From: Diphasiastrum complanatum | Lineage: Eukaryota > Streptophyta > Lycopodiopsida > Lycopodiales > Lycopodiaceae | Length of the DNA stretch: 64,000 nt | Assembly: GCA_029204225.1 (NCBI GenBank) | Contig: CM055092.1 | Location: 61,057,302-61,121,301 of the forward strand | Direction of reading: 5' to 3' | Shown: positions 1 to 10,485 of the stretch, in pieces | How the letters are laid out: each line of letters starts with the position of its first letter | How positions within the stretch are numbered: position 1 is the stretch's first letter | Notes under the pieces: model-generated | What the model was told of the DNA's origin: nothing | Database searches by the model: none | Seen by the model: only the letters and a program-made list of their open reading frames with translations | Program-made: the position numbers and the translations under genes

Positions 1-1224
1 ATGACATGGGGACTAGGGCTACTTGGCCATATGTTACCAAGCGATGTTAAAAAACTCTAGCAACACAAAGTTGGGGAGATAATAAACACTAAAAAATGTT
101 ACTAACATTGATTTGGACCTTTTTAAGGATAGCAACTGATAACGTGCAAAGGCCAAAATGACTCTTAACGTCAATACTTTCTTTACAAATGCCACATGCA
201 AGCAATTGACTTGGAAGTGTCCATTTTAAAACAAAATGTTTCAAACAAGCGGTAACAAATCTTGCAACTTTATTAGCATGTAAAGATTGGAATGATACAT
301 AGCTTAGTAAAGATAAGCACGCACAACTGATCCATTGAGTCACTCATTTTTACAAAGCATGTATAGCAAATAGTCCAAAAAGTATGGCACACTATTCATA
401 TTATAGTTTTGAGATAAACAAACAAACTGTCAGCAAACTTGTTGCCTATTGGAAGACCTGACCTTGTGTATAAAGGAAGCCTGAAGGGAGTGGATTTTTT
501 GAAGTAGATCTCCAAAGAGTTAGGAAGACTATCATATCTTTTGTTCTCATGGTTTGGACACTTCAGAAGTTCTTCTTTGGTATCCCAAGACTAGGAACTA
601 GATCTGTGATCTACCAAAATTCAGCTTAATCATGTAAATTTGAATAATATGGTTGAATCACAGCTGTTTTCTATGAGATTTTGCAAGTACATAGAGTTGA
701 GAGAGTTTTACATTGTTCCTAACAATGAAGACTGGTTTCTAGATTGTCAGGTGTAATGCAATCGAGTCGCAATTGTGCTACAAGTGAAGCAGTCATACTA
801 ATTTGATTCCTTTCATATTCACCCATTCGAGGCAGAAGCCACTTAAGTCCTTGGTTCTTGAGAGTATTATGGTACTATCATTCGGCAATTTGGCAGTCCG
901 AAGGTGTGTCTAACCTTTTGTAACATAAGATCCCTGATATTAGTCTTATAGAAATGACTTGTTAAGTCAGAAAGGTTACAATTGTTGGCATGATGACATA
1001 AGACTTCTTATTTGAATCTTAGAAAAATGACTTGTAAGTCGGAAGAAGTTACAATCTGTTGGTGCAAACACTTTGAATCCCTATATGGGTGCACTTTTAC
1101 ATATGAACTGCTGTTTGGCATTTAGTGCCTTGATCAGTTTGTGATTACTTTTGTCCCCTGTGGACTTCAGCTATTATCAAGCAACAGAAGCCTACTATAA
1201 TTTGATTTCCTTTTTGAAATATTC
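1..1224. other. No gene seen; small diverged duplication
   Basis: I see no convincing coding region or RNA gene here. The only structure is a diverged direct duplication at about 929-988 and 1003-1063. Both copies carry the words ATGACTTGT, AAGTC and GTTACAAT in the same order. Confidence 0.4.
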
Positions 1225-1227
1225 AAA

Positions 1228-1325
1228 AGATTATTAATTGATATGGACTAACGCCAAACATACTGAGCAGCATGGCTTTTGCCCTGATACGGAAATAAGA
1301 CGGCTTAGCCTATCGTTGCTATTAT
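1228..1325 (+). repeat. Dispersed repeat copy 1 (family F)
   Basis: About 90 bp containing ATATGGACTAACGCC, CAGCATGGCTTT, TGATACGG and GCTTAGCCTATCG in that order. The same words in the same order occur on the minus strand at about 29668-29752, so this is a dispersed repeat in two orientations. No coding potential or terminal structure is visible and the family is not recognised. Confidence 0.6.
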
Positions 1326-1335
1326 TTTCTCCCAC

Positions 1336-1440
1336 TCACTTTTCCCTCTCTCTCACTCTCTCATTCTCTCTACCTCTCACGAGCTCCCTCTTTGGAGGAT
1401 CTCTCTCTCTCTCTCTCCCCCTCTCTCTCTCTCTCTCTCC
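1336..1440. repeat. (TC)n microsatellite, imperfect
   Basis: Pyrimidine-rich tract with long CT runs broken by a few other bases, e.g. CTCCC and TTTGGAGGAT. Serine/leucine-rich reading frames across it are artefacts of the dinucleotide repeat. Confidence 0.9.
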
Positions 1441-1699
1441 TTGCTGGGATACCAATGACTACGAGTTTGGATAGGCTTGATCAAAATGTTAAAACAATTA
1501 TTGGGTCCAAAACTATTGACTAACAAAATATACATGGCATAAACATTGTAATAGATGCTCATGACTTGGGGCTAACTCCCACACAACATAGGTCTTCAGA
1601 AGTACCTAATGTGAATGAAAAATATGACCTAAAGTGTATTGAAATACCTAGGCAAGGCATGCCCATTAGGCAAATGCATTGTTACAGGCCTATTCTGAA

Positions 1700-2025
1700 C
1701 AGCAACTTGGACCTCAGACTCCATGCTATTTTTCAGCATCTGGACCTTGTTTGCACAGCTGGCACTATCTTGTGCCTCAAACCAATGCATGTATTCCTAT
1801 GGGCCTTATAATTGAGTAGGTGATTGATTAAATATTTTAAACTTGGGCCTCAGACACCATGTTATTTTTCAGCATCTGGTATTGAGCATTTATATTTTAA
1901 CTTAGTGGGCTACTATTAAGCCCTAATTAGTGCTGACTTGCATACCTAGCCCTAATTTGTGTCTCGAACCAATGTATGTAGTCCTATGGCCCTTATCATT
2001 GGGTAAGCGATTGATTGACTATTAA
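1700..2025. repeat. Diverged tandem duplication
   Basis: Two words repeat in order. 'ATGCTATTTTTCAGCATCTGG' type sequence occurs near 1722 and 1854. The 'AACCAATG(C/T)ATGTA' plus 'CCTATGGGCC/CCTATGGCCC' block occurs near 1780 and 1967. The second copy is about 55 bp longer between the two words, so the duplication is old and has an indel. Confidence 0.55.
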
Positions 2026-2877
2026 ACAGTCACATAGTTCAACTAGCAAAATCCCATTTCCAATTCCTTCAGTTCTGTTGATATCATATCATCTAGTCAT
2101 GCAGTTATCCATTATGTTCAGTAGTGTCACATTTCCTTTCATAACCTTTGCAGTTCTTCCAGTTCTACTACAAATCTTCTCGTCTAGAACTCTTAACTAA
2201 TCGGACAAAATGGATCAAATTACACCATGCATGCAATGACTACTCCAGTAGAGCAAGGGGCTCAGAGAACCATGAATGAAAACCATCCTCACCATTTTCA
2301 GGCATTCAAATCAAATAAATAAAAAGGAAAAAACTTTATTTATTGGCGTTCATTGAGGAGAGAAAGCTCTAGTCAAGGAGGCAAAAAGGAACTACCTCCC
2401 GGAATAGGACAAAAATGTAGAGACTCCAACCTCTTAAGCTGCTTTGCTCTTTGTGCTCATTTCCCCCACCATTGAGGCCGATAAAAGGGACTGGGTCTAT
2501 TCATGCTGGAGAGACTGGAATACAGCTGCAGATCAACCATACCTTTGAGATATTCCTCTTTATCAACCTTTGTATGAGAATCATTCTTCCTTGTGTAAGT
2601 TGCAGGTGCTACTACTGGTCCAAAGACTGTCCCAGCCTACTGGCTACTGAATCATCACAGTTTTGACTGAAAAAATCACTTATTGGCAGGCCATGATCAA
2701 GCTACTGCTACTAGCACAGTAGGAACTAGCTCCTAGTAGACTGATAGATCTGAAACCAAAGCCAATAGGTTGGAGGAGGCAGTGAGCTGCTGACTGTCTA
2801 CTATTCGAGGAACCACCACGAGTTTCGAAGATACATAGTCCAGAAACATTGACAAAATTTGAATCTCTCTTGAAGAC
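2026..2877. other. No gene seen
   Basis: Only short open frames without recognisable similarity. No RNA gene or element end identified. Confidence 0.35.
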
Positions 2878-3046
2878 ACAGTTGCATCGAACTGCAGTTC
2901 GAACCGCCTACCACGGTTTGAACCATCGAACTGTTTGGAACCGATTCGAACCGTTTTTGTCGCAAAAAAAGAACAAACGGTTCGAACCGTTTGCCGATTC
3001 GAACCCAGCTAGCCGGGACGAATCGGCCGATTCGAATTGGCTTCCA
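2878..3046. repeat. Cluster of TTCGAA palindromes
   Basis: TTCGAA occurs five times in about 140 bp (near 2900, 2946, 2983, 2997 and 3032), along with near copies such as GGTTTGAACC and ATCGAACTG. At 2974-2993 there is a perfect 20-bp palindrome centred on TTCGAA. Base composition is clearly more GC-rich than the flanks. The function is unknown. It could be a small foldback element or a decayed regulatory array. Confidence 0.6.
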
Positions 3047-3195
3047 GCACTGCTTGGAATTTCGTATTCACTATTCTGATAAATTGATCTTGCTACTTTC
3101 ATGAAATAGTTAAACAACCAAGAAGAGACCACACAACACTGAACTTTTTTTATAGTGCATGTATTGACCAGGAAAATTGCCGTTAGCATGTACCA

Positions 3196-3269
3196 TGCAG
3201 TGGGAATTCCTAGTTGCATGTAGGGGAAGGAGGGGACTTAGGATGTAGTGGGAATTCCTAGTTGCATGT
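3196..3269 (+). repeat. Short direct repeat, 48-bp spacing
   Basis: The word GTGGGAATTCCTAGTTGCAT occurs at about 3199 and again at about 3247. The spacer is purine-rich. Confidence 0.75.
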
Positions 3270-3964
3270 TGGCTAGTCTTCCTATAGGAGCACTAACTTG
3301 GAAAGAAACTGGGATTTATGTTGATTTAGAATGCTAGGCCATATTCTGTTGGATTACTCGAATGTCTGATGATTGAATCTTCTTTAGGAAGGAAATAGTT
3401 GGCCCCTAAGTGTAGTGTTGAGTGTCAATCTAAGAAACAAAACCTACAAGTCGATCCTGAGGCTTAGATAATTTACAAAACAGTAACCAAACGGATACTA
3501 CAAATCATAATATTCAAACATTCATGCTTAAACTGAATCACCATGAAGATTCAAGAAACCCTCAAGAAAAGTGTATTATGGTGACAATTTGTTATCATAT
3601 CCTCGACACAGAGTACAATAAGTTGATATATACTGCCAGAACAACGATACCCAGTAAAATGTCCAATGTTTTCTCAAGAAGAGCCAGCACGTTGAATTTA
3701 CCCTTCCCACAAGGACGTCTGGACTGCACATGGTCTTTGGTCTTCATGGTACAGTATTGTACTATTTCAATAATGCCAAGGGCAAAATAAAATCCAGATT
3801 GCTTATTACAAAAAAAACTCCAACGGTGTTGACAATTTACTCAGGCATTCAATCTTGCAGTAGCAGCAGCAAAAGCAGTAAAACACTAAGTATCTGCACT
3901 TCGTTGTTGCCAGATCAGTACTCTAATGAATAAATTGTATCCCTAAGAAGCCAAACACGTGTAC
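3270..3964 (-). other. Inferred start of carrier intron 1
   Basis: This lies immediately downstream, on the minus strand, of the carrier exon's GT donor at 3963-3964. No sequence resembling the second carrier repeat is seen here or in the rest of 1-3900. Either the intron runs past the window edge or the gene is truncated. A tract of AGC/AGT triplets lies near 3857-3880. Confidence 0.4.
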
Positions 3965-4375
3965 CTCAAAAGGAGTAACTATAATGATGGCCTCCAGTAC
4001 ACCAGCTCCGAAGCCCGAAATCAAGCGTGCACTATTGCTCAGTTCCCCCGTCCCAGGGTCTCTAAGGTGCTTTTGTAGAACCGCATTAGAACCCATGCGA
4101 AGCGTATACTTGAGAGTCAAGTGAGTGGCGAACGGTGTAAGCCCTTTCCAGAGAGCCCGAACACCCTCATCCTTCACAATCTTCACGCCACAATCTACAA
4201 TGCCCTTGTAATATCCAGACCGGTCAAGCTGCAAACGTGTCTTGATAACATCGATAGGCTGGAGGCAGCATGCTTCAACTAAACCCCCCAACGATCCTGA
4301 AATCGCTTTCACATAAGAAGGTATAAATACCTCTTTAGGGTTGGACGAAGAAGAAGAAGACTCATAAGGTGCCAT
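3965..4375 (-). CDS. SFC1: Mitochondrial carrier, succinate/fumarate (SFC1) type, exon 1
   Basis: This exon encodes 137 residues and starts at ATG 4375; an upstream in-frame ATG at 4414 would add 13 residues not expected in the family. After a serine-rich start, the first mitochondrial-carrier repeat follows. Residues 24-36 are a small-residue helix (AISGSLGGLVEAC). The signature PIDVIKTRL is at 40-48, then the matrix-loop YKGIVDCG, ALWKGLTPFATHLTLKYTLRMGSNA at about 74-98, and the start of the second repeat, ISGFGAGVLEA at 119-129. It ends in TPFE, exactly where the second Px(D/E)xx(K/R) signature is cut by a GT donor (GAG^GTACAC, phase 0). Family members exchange succinate, fumarate or related dicarboxylates across the inner mitochondrial membrane. 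SFC1 is the closest match I recognise. The other exons are not in view, so completeness of the gene is unproven. Confidence 0.88.
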
Positions 4376-4870
4376 GAAATGAAATTTGAATGAATATGAT
4401 AACAAATTCAGCAAAGAAGAGGCTGGACACTCATCATCATCCTATCCAACATAACTTTATGAAGCTTTTCCAGCACTTCATCATTTTTGTGCAATACTGT
4501 CGATCAGGGATTTCCTTGACACTGCAGAAGAGTCCCCCAAATATTCATTCAGCCGACAGACACACAAATGAACATAGACTACGAATTGCAAATGCAGAGA
4601 AATTACGTCACTCTATTAAACAAAAGTTTATGAATCTTTCCCCGTGCACTTCATATTCTTAAGCAACATCCGGATGAACAATTTGGCTTTTCGGAATATC
4701 CAACGAACAAACGAAGAACGTGAACGAAAAAAGAATGTTTAGGAGGAAGTATTCCCGTACTTTTGCTGCGTTTTACGGAAGAGCGGTGGTGGAGCACTCG
4801 AGTGAAGAGACAGTATCGAGAAAGATAGGGAAGAACACACACATATTTTTTATTCTCCAAAGGCCAGGCT
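4376..4870 (-). promoter_or_regulatory. Putative 5' leader and promoter of the carrier gene
   Basis: Read on the minus strand, 4660-4830 is richer in GC and pyrimidines than its surroundings, as plant 5' leaders often are. An A/T-rich TATA-like stretch (AATAAAAAATATG) lies at about 4843-4856. The placement is inferred from position alone; no start site can be fixed from sequence. Confidence 0.3.
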
Positions 4871-5298
4871 ATTTTAAAATTTTAAATTATTGCCTTCACC
4901 TCAAACCTCCCCATCACCACCCCCACCCTTTTTCTTGTTATTCTTCTTGTTGCTACACAACATGAGTTGCAAGGAGTGCTCTAGCCATTCTAAGTTGGTA
5001 TCCAAAATTCAAAACTATGTAATAAACTTTATTCATGGTGTCTTGTAGGTGGGCACCAACAAAGTATTGAATATGCATATATTATATTTAAAAAGGTCAT
5101 GCTTTTCATTAAATGCATGAAGAAAAAGTCTAATTTTAGAAGAAGAAAAAATTTATATACTTAAGGGAGGGCCCACACTACCCTTACGTCGGTGCTCAAG
5201 GAAAAACTGCCTCCAATCTTGAGGTTCCGCTACCCCATGCTCCTCCTTCCTGCCAATGGAAGTTTTTCAATCTTCTAGGAGTATGGTCGGAGGAGGGG
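4871..5298. other. No gene seen
   Basis: AT-rich sequence without a recognisable reading frame. The right end (about 5270-5298) contains GGTCGGAGGAGGGG, which resembles the polypurine tract just outside the LTR that starts at 5299. Confidence 0.35.
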
Positions 5299-6496
5299 TT
5301 GTACAGACCAATATGATTAAGGAATAATTTGAACATTAGCGCTTGTTACTCTAACTGATGAAATGTTTGTGCACATATCAGTACCTGAATACTAGAAATG
5401 AAAAATGTAGATCAATGTTAACAGTTTGATGTGCAGATTCTACAAGTAGAATCTAATGATGAACCATTGAAATGGTATGTTATGACACCTAACCTTCTAC
5501 GTTAAGGGTATGTGCATGTACTTAAAGGAGTTCCTGAAGAATGAACTAAAGAAGCTTCTTAAAGCTTAAAGATGGTACAAGAAGAAGGCTCAATCGAATC
5601 TATAAAGATTTGGAGAAAAAACCAAAGGAATGATCACCCTTTGGGTCACACTCCACTATGATTGGGGATGGGCAACCCCTAGAAAAAAGGGCCTAGGATT
5701 TGATGAAAATTATGCAAGATAAGGTGGATATATACAAAGCCTTTCCCATTTAATGAATACACCTTGGAGAATTCCAATGTTGTAAATCACGAAAATACAA
5801 CTTGAAAGTGCCTAATATTAAATGTTAAGCTACCTACCTTCTATGCTTATCAATATGTAACTTACCTACTTTGCCACATGGCTTGTAAGCCATAGGACAC
5901 CTAACGAAATGTGCCCTCCTACTCCTTCCCTTTTGCATTAACAAGTTGATAAAATCTCTCTCACATCTATACACCTCACCCTCTCAATTTACTTCTCTAG
6001 AGTCTCCCTTACACCTCTCACACTTGTTTTAAACATGTCATTTCACCCATTGCCTAATGTCCATGCATGTCAGTTTAGACTCTTGCATGTCATGCCATCC
6101 ATTGCCTAATGACTATGCAAGCTCCTCTCTTGACCATTTTTCAAGAATTCATAAGACCAACCCATCCTTTTGTCTTGAGTTTGTGTATTTCAAGTGAATT
6201 CCAAAAACTCCAATCAAAGATAGATAGCTCCTCACGAGGCTCTTCAAGCTCCTCTTCATCTATGTCGTCATCACCTCATGTTTCTTCCAAATCAACTTCC
6301 GCTTCCCGATCTAGGAAAAGGAGGTTTGCTAAGATTGATAACAAACTTTTCAAGTTTTCTAAGTTTGATGGAGATGCTAGTAATGTAGAAAGTTTGCTTG
6401 CTTGGATTTGAAATCTTGATACTTTCTTTGAGAAACGTAGATACTCTAATCATTCTGAGATTGCAATGTTACATCTAGATAAGTATGCATCACTAT
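5299..6496 (+). mobile_element. Ty3/gypsy family E, plus copy: LTR plus gag start
   Basis: 5299-about 6165 is the reverse complement, with gaps, of 9776-11320, which is the 3' LTR of a minus-strand gypsy. Shared landmarks include TGTACAGACCAATATGA at the start, TAAGCTACCTACCTTCTATGC in the middle, and the CATTGCCTAATG(T/A)C units near the end. This copy has lost the TATA segment and about 110 bp near its 3' end, and holds only about 1.5 of the 52-bp units amplified in the other copy. A gag start follows at once. A polypurine-like tract precedes the LTR, as would be expected of a 3' rather than a 5' LTR. The element is cut at 6496 by another LTR. Confidence 0.7.
6109..6496 (+). pseudogene. gypsy gag N-terminus (family E), truncated
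   Basis: This encodes the beginning of a retrotransposon gag protein. A serine-rich stretch with a basic patch (SRSRKRR) is followed by the gag core motif KFSKFDGDASNVESLLAWI. After one stop codon (6409-6411) the same frame continues with FFEKRRYSNHSEIAMLHLDKYA, matching the conserved gag capsid region of plant gypsy elements. The frame then runs into the next LTR at 6497, so everything after the first part of capsid is missing. The later gag part is present in the minus-strand copy (13555-14645). Confidence 0.7.
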
Positions 6497-7395
6497 TGCA
6501 TCACGGAGCATCAAAGATTGATGCATGCTAAAGAAATATTTACAGCGGCATCCTTGTATTTACAAGAATCGTTAACTAATCCATAAATACAAGACTAGTT
6601 TAGCTTTAACTATGTACTTGGTCATGTACTTTGCAAATATTTAGAGTGCAACGACATTTAAATAGGTTTACATGGGTCAGGCGACTTGAGATCACTGATG
6701 TGGACAAGAATGTTGCATACTTCGCATTTTTCCCATTTTCTTGGGAAGTACCTGGAGACGTGCCTCGTCGAAATAGACACCCTTCGCATTTTCGCATTTC
6801 GTAGAAAACCCGAAGGTGCTGGAAAACACCCAAAGGTGTTGAAACTGACGTCGAAAGTCACATTTCGTATTTTGTCGCATTTTTGGAAAATGCAAAAAAG
6901 CGGACAAAAAGTTCACTTCTTCAAATTACTTGAAAAATAGTCATTGTCGAAAAATTATCGCATTTTTCAGGAGTTGGAAAAAATGCAAATTGTGCAACAA
7001 TCAGTTCATTTCTGCAGACTATTGCAAAAAATAGTGTATTTCTGCAAACTGATAGAAAATACTGATTTGTTGAAGTCGTTGAAAATGGCCAGGTCTTCAA
7101 TGTTCTTCAAATTCTTGAACTTGACATTCGAATGTGAAAACAATAGGATTGATTACCCTTTGGTCTTTATTTATGGATGAAGATCAGCCGGAAGCCCGAC
7201 ATAGTCGTCCTTCGAATAGTTTGGTTGTCTGAATTCTGTGATACCTGCAGGTATTAGATGAGCAAACGTAGAACCAAAGGAGGTTGCATTTGACCCTAGA
7301 TCAGTGATCAATAAACGTGTAGGAAAAATCTTGAAATAGAAAATAGTATCACTTAGGAGAAGACTGTGAACAATATCCTTCTTCATATTTTTGTT
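6497..7395 (-). mobile_element. LTR of family D, copy 1
   Basis: About 0.9 kb collinear with 21010-21884 and, inverted, with 29895-30480. On the plus strand it begins TGCATCACGGAGCATC; its minus-strand beginning is blurred. Both orientations give TG...CA-like ends. Minus is preferred as the true orientation because copy 2 has a polypurine-like GGCAGGGGGACC just outside its TGTGGAATTC end. It is rich in scattered GCATTT/AAATGCG words. It interrupts the gag of the family E element. Confidence 0.6.
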
Positions 7396-7454
7396 GGATT
7401 TCTATAGTGGTTTGATGTTTTCAGACTTATTTTAAATTTTCTCTCTTTTTGTAA

Positions 7455-8060
7455 TTCACGTATCTTCTGATGTGTCGAAATTTGAAGAAGTAGAGTGAGA
7501 ACCTGAGTCGAAATAAGAAGATGAATCATTGTCTTCACTCGAAGAGTCATCATTCTTCGAACTCTTCTTCTTCGGCTTTGGTATAGCACTTCTCTTCCTT
7601 GTGATTGTCAATGTCTCAAAATTTTTAGCAGATTCAATAACATCAGACAAGAAATTTATTCGACCTTGGCGACAATTACGGTCCATCTTAGAAAGTAAAC
7701 CTACCAAGTACCATTCAATTGCACGACCACTGGATATTCTCCCACTAGCTTGCCGATAATATTTCAAACTTTTTGAGTATATCTGCATAGAGATTTGTTG
7801 TCTTTCTTTCGCACAGAATTGAGTCGGGCAAGCACCCGTGTTGAATATATAATTTCTTGGAATTGCTTGAGGAATGCATCCTTAAGTTGATCCCAGGTAG
7901 TGATCTCAAATCTGTCCATTTGACTTGTCACAGTTTGCATGCTTCCCCAACAGTTTAGGGAATATTCAAATTTTGTCTACGACTTTATTATTGGAAACAA
8001 CAATAGATTCAAACTACGACATATAACTGTCAACATCATCCGACAATGTGCCTTTGAAAT
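7455..8060 (-). pseudogene. gypsy gag fragment (next to LTR D1)
   Basis: Read on the minus strand, this resembles a retrotransposon gag domain. WDQLKDAFLKQFQE and STRVLARLNSVRKKDNKSL come first, then (after a frame change) YSKSLKYYRQASGRI, and then a charged tail KPKKKSSKNDDSSSEDNDSS that ends at 7456-7458. There are several stops and at least one frameshift. It lies directly upstream, on the minus strand, of LTR D1, as if pol had been deleted from one element. It could also be an unrelated fragment next to the LTR. Confidence 0.6.
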
Positions 8061-8209
8061 GATTATATTTGGTCTTGGAAATAGGAGTGATATCGATAGA
8101 TGAGCCTCCATATCAGATAAAAGTGGCTAGAGATTTGGTTCAAGAATATCAGGAACAACTGTATCAAAAAAACCGGAATCAGGGCGTAGTTGGCCATTTA
8201 GCATCCAGT

Positions 8210-8400
8210 CTGTTCCTGTTGGTTCTCCTTGAGGTTGTCCATTGGCCAGAATAGAAAGCAAGAGAAACTAATTCTGTTTGGAAATATTGAACCCATAAAA
8301 AAAAATGAAAACTAGTCCATTTTATATGCCCTAATAGCGTCCTTTCCAACACAAAGGGCATTCCTGAGCAAACAATGCCAGAAATGAGCAGCAATGGGTA
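8210..8400. repeat. Dispersed repeat C, copy 1
   Basis: It shares with 27400-27610, in the same order, the words GTCCATTGGCCAGAA, AACTAGTCCATTTT, AATAG(C/T)GTCCTTT and AAACAATGCCA(G/A)AAATGAG. Family not recognised; no reading frame is preserved. Confidence 0.6.
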
Positions 8401-8424
8401 TCAATTTTTATTCCATAAAGGTTT

Positions 8425-8552
8425 GGCTGATGTTGTTTATCTTCTTGCAGATGCTAAAATTTTGTTAAACTGTTAAATATAAGTGTTTTTGACAATATTC
8501 AATGTTGCATAGTTTGGCTGACATAGTTTATGTTCTTGCCAATGGTGAAGAT
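8425..8552 (+). repeat. Short diverged duplication, about 88-bp spacing
   Basis: TTTGGCTGATGTTGTTTATC followed by TTCTTGC at about 8425 recurs as TTTGGCTGACATAGTTTATG followed by TTCTTGC at about 8513. Both encode LADVVYLLA / LADIVYVLA in one frame, so this may be a duplicated piece of an element's reading frame. Function unknown. Confidence 0.5.
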
Positions 8553-8757
8553 TGTCGTAAATCACAAAATGTTTGTGCGAGATTTGATGGAGTTGCTTTG
8601 TTTTGGTGATGAGGTGTACTACAACACTATTGTGTGGTTGATTATGATTTTTATGGAGTTCTATCACCTCCAACAAAGGGGTAGTCATTTTTATCTCCAA
8701 AAAATGCGACTGTTAAAAGGACCATAACTTGTAGCAGAATGCTTTCCCGATATACCA

Positions 8758-9261
8758 TTGCACATACAAGATTATTTTAAGAAACTAGAATTCCATGCTG
8801 TTAATTTAGCAAATGTGGATGTTGTTCTTGGGATACAATGGCATTATGATAAGAATAAATCATTGAAAATTGATTTTGTTGAAAAATCTTTAAGTTTTAT
8901 GCATGATTGTTCTTTAGTTAAGATATGTGCTAGTTTAAGTGTTGATACTATTGGTGTTAATCCTTACTCCAAGCATGAACTTAATTAATTTTTTGATAAA
9001 GAACACAGAGTATAAAATCTATCTATGTTTTCACAAGGAATTAATGAGAAGCTTTTTCGGCTATACGGGCTACCTTGCAATATTGTCGGTGATCGTGACC
9101 CTAAATTCACTGGAGACTTTTGGCAAGCAGCGTTTGAGAATTTGGAAACAACTTTGAGCATGAATTCTACGGATCATCCTAAATCAAACGGTCAAACAGA
9201 AATGACCAATCAGATGATGGAGGACATGCTTCGTGCATATGTGGGCCTAAATTGTACGTGA
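8758..9261 (+). pseudogene. gypsy protease-end and integrase fragments
   Basis: 8758-8988 encodes DVVLGIQWHYD followed by LKIDFVEKSLSFMHD, the C-terminal part of the retropepsin region in gypsy elements (the usual motif is VLGxxWL). After a gap, 9025-9261 encodes the integrase core around the second catalytic aspartate: LFRLYGLPCNIVGDRDPKF, then STDHPKSNGQTEM with the catalytic glutamate and EDMLRAYVG. Reverse transcriptase and RNase H, which normally lie between, are missing, so a large internal deletion is inferred. Confidence 0.75.
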
Positions 9262-9282
9262 ATCCCATACTAGTTTAGCATT

Positions 9283-9410
9283 GCTATTACCGTATTGCAA
9301 ATGACATGTCTAATATTACTAGTACTGGGTTGCAAACAACATGTCTAGTATTGCTAGTACTGGGTTACAAATGACATTGCTAGTATTGTGCTGTAAACAA
9401 CATACTATGC
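9283..9410 (+). repeat. Degenerate tandem repeat, about 48-50 bp unit
   Basis: Three imperfect units, each containing TAGTACTGGGTT(G/A)CAAA or a variant, then ACATG or ACATT, and CTAGTATTGCTAGTA-like words. The last unit is eroded. Confidence 0.65.
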
Positions 9411-9775
9411 ATTGCTAAGGGTTGTACGATAAGCAACATCCTTAACAGTTGTGAGTGTTGTACTGTAGATGATACCTAGAAACGAATCACCTTCACACAA
9501 TAGAGTGCAGTTTTGCTTCATGACGACAGGAACTGTACCAGTTGCTTGAACAACATCGACAACAACAGATCTTATCAACAAAACAATGAGGAACATATCC
9601 AAACAAAAGGACTCATGGCTTATCAAAGAAATAACATCATTTATTCACAAAATCATTCAATCACGAGACTTGTTGAGGGGTCAAGATGGGGAAACCACCC
9701 CCCCCCCTCCCCCGCGAAGGATTTTTCTTTAAAATTATGCAGGATCAAATGGCTTGGGCCAAATACATATATTGA
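9411..9775. other. No gene seen; C-rich run
   Basis: No recognisable coding region. A C-rich stretch with one long poly-C run lies at about 9698-9715. Confidence 0.35.
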
Positions 9776-9938
9776 GGATGGGTTGGTCTTATGAATTCTT
9801 GAAATTTTTAAATCATGCAGATGTTAACAAAAATTGGATCATAAAGAATCTCATGAAAGAAAAGGGTAGATTTTGTCAAAAAATCTACGAGCATTATACA
9901 TGCAAAAGATTAATGGTCAAGAGAAGAGCATGCATAGT

Positions 9939-10280
9939 CATTAGGCAATGGATGGCATGACATGCAAGAGTCTAAACTGAAATGCATGGACATTAGGCAA
10001 TGGATGGCATGACATGCAAGATTCTAAACTGACTTGCATGGACATTAGGCAATGGATAGCATGACATGCAAGAATCTAAACTGACATGCATGGACATTAG
10101 GCAATGGATGGCATGACATGCAAGATTCTAAACTGACTTGCATGGACATTAGCCAATGGATAGCATGACATGCAAGAATCTAAACTGACATGCATGGACA
10201 TTAGGCAATGGATAACATGACATGCAAGAGTCTAAACCGACATGCATGGACATTGGGCAATGGATGGTATGGCATGCAAG

Positions 10281-10282
<2 letters not shown>
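9939..10282. repeat. 52-bp minisatellite inside the LTR
   Basis: Six full units and a partial seventh begin at 9939, 9991, 10043, 10095, 10147, 10199 and 10251, an exact 52-bp period. Each starts CATTAGGCAATGGAT and ends CATGCATGGA or a variant. Units 2 and 4 are identical and units 3 and 5 differ at one base, so the array appears to have grown partly by duplication of a 104-bp dimer. The inverted family member at 6050-6115 has only about 1.5 units. Confidence 0.95.

Positions 10283-10283
<1 letters not shown>

Positions 10284-10323
<40 letters not shown>
10284..10323. repeat. (GA)n microsatellite
   Basis: About 20 uninterrupted GA units directly after the partial seventh minisatellite unit. 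Confidence 0.95.
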
Positions 10324-10327
<4 letters not shown>

Positions 10328-10473
10328 TTCCAAAAGGTTTCCAATCCAAGTATGGTGTAACCTCCTTAGGCCATAGCTCCAAGCTTTCTCCAAGCACCTA
10401 CACACAAAGAGACAATAGCAAGAAGCAAGCAAAAATGAAATTAAGATGAATGATGAGGGAGAGGGGCGAGTTT

Positions 10474-10485
10474 CTTCTTTTATAG
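10474..10485 (-). promoter_or_regulatory. TATA box of the family E LTR
   Basis: On the minus strand CTATAAAAGAAG lies inside the LTR, upstream of a C/T-rich stretch typical of a plant initiation region. It is absent from the plus copy at 5299-6165, which would therefore lack a core promoter. Confidence 0.55.

Noticed and set aside
2878-3046. tRNA fragments suggested by GGTTCGAACC (B-box-like)
   Set aside because: No A box or acceptor-stem pairing at proper spacing. The motif is part of a symmetric palindrome cluster.
9939-10282. CRISPR-like array
   Set aside because: Units are contiguous 52-bp copies without unique spacers, inside a plant retrotransposon LTR.
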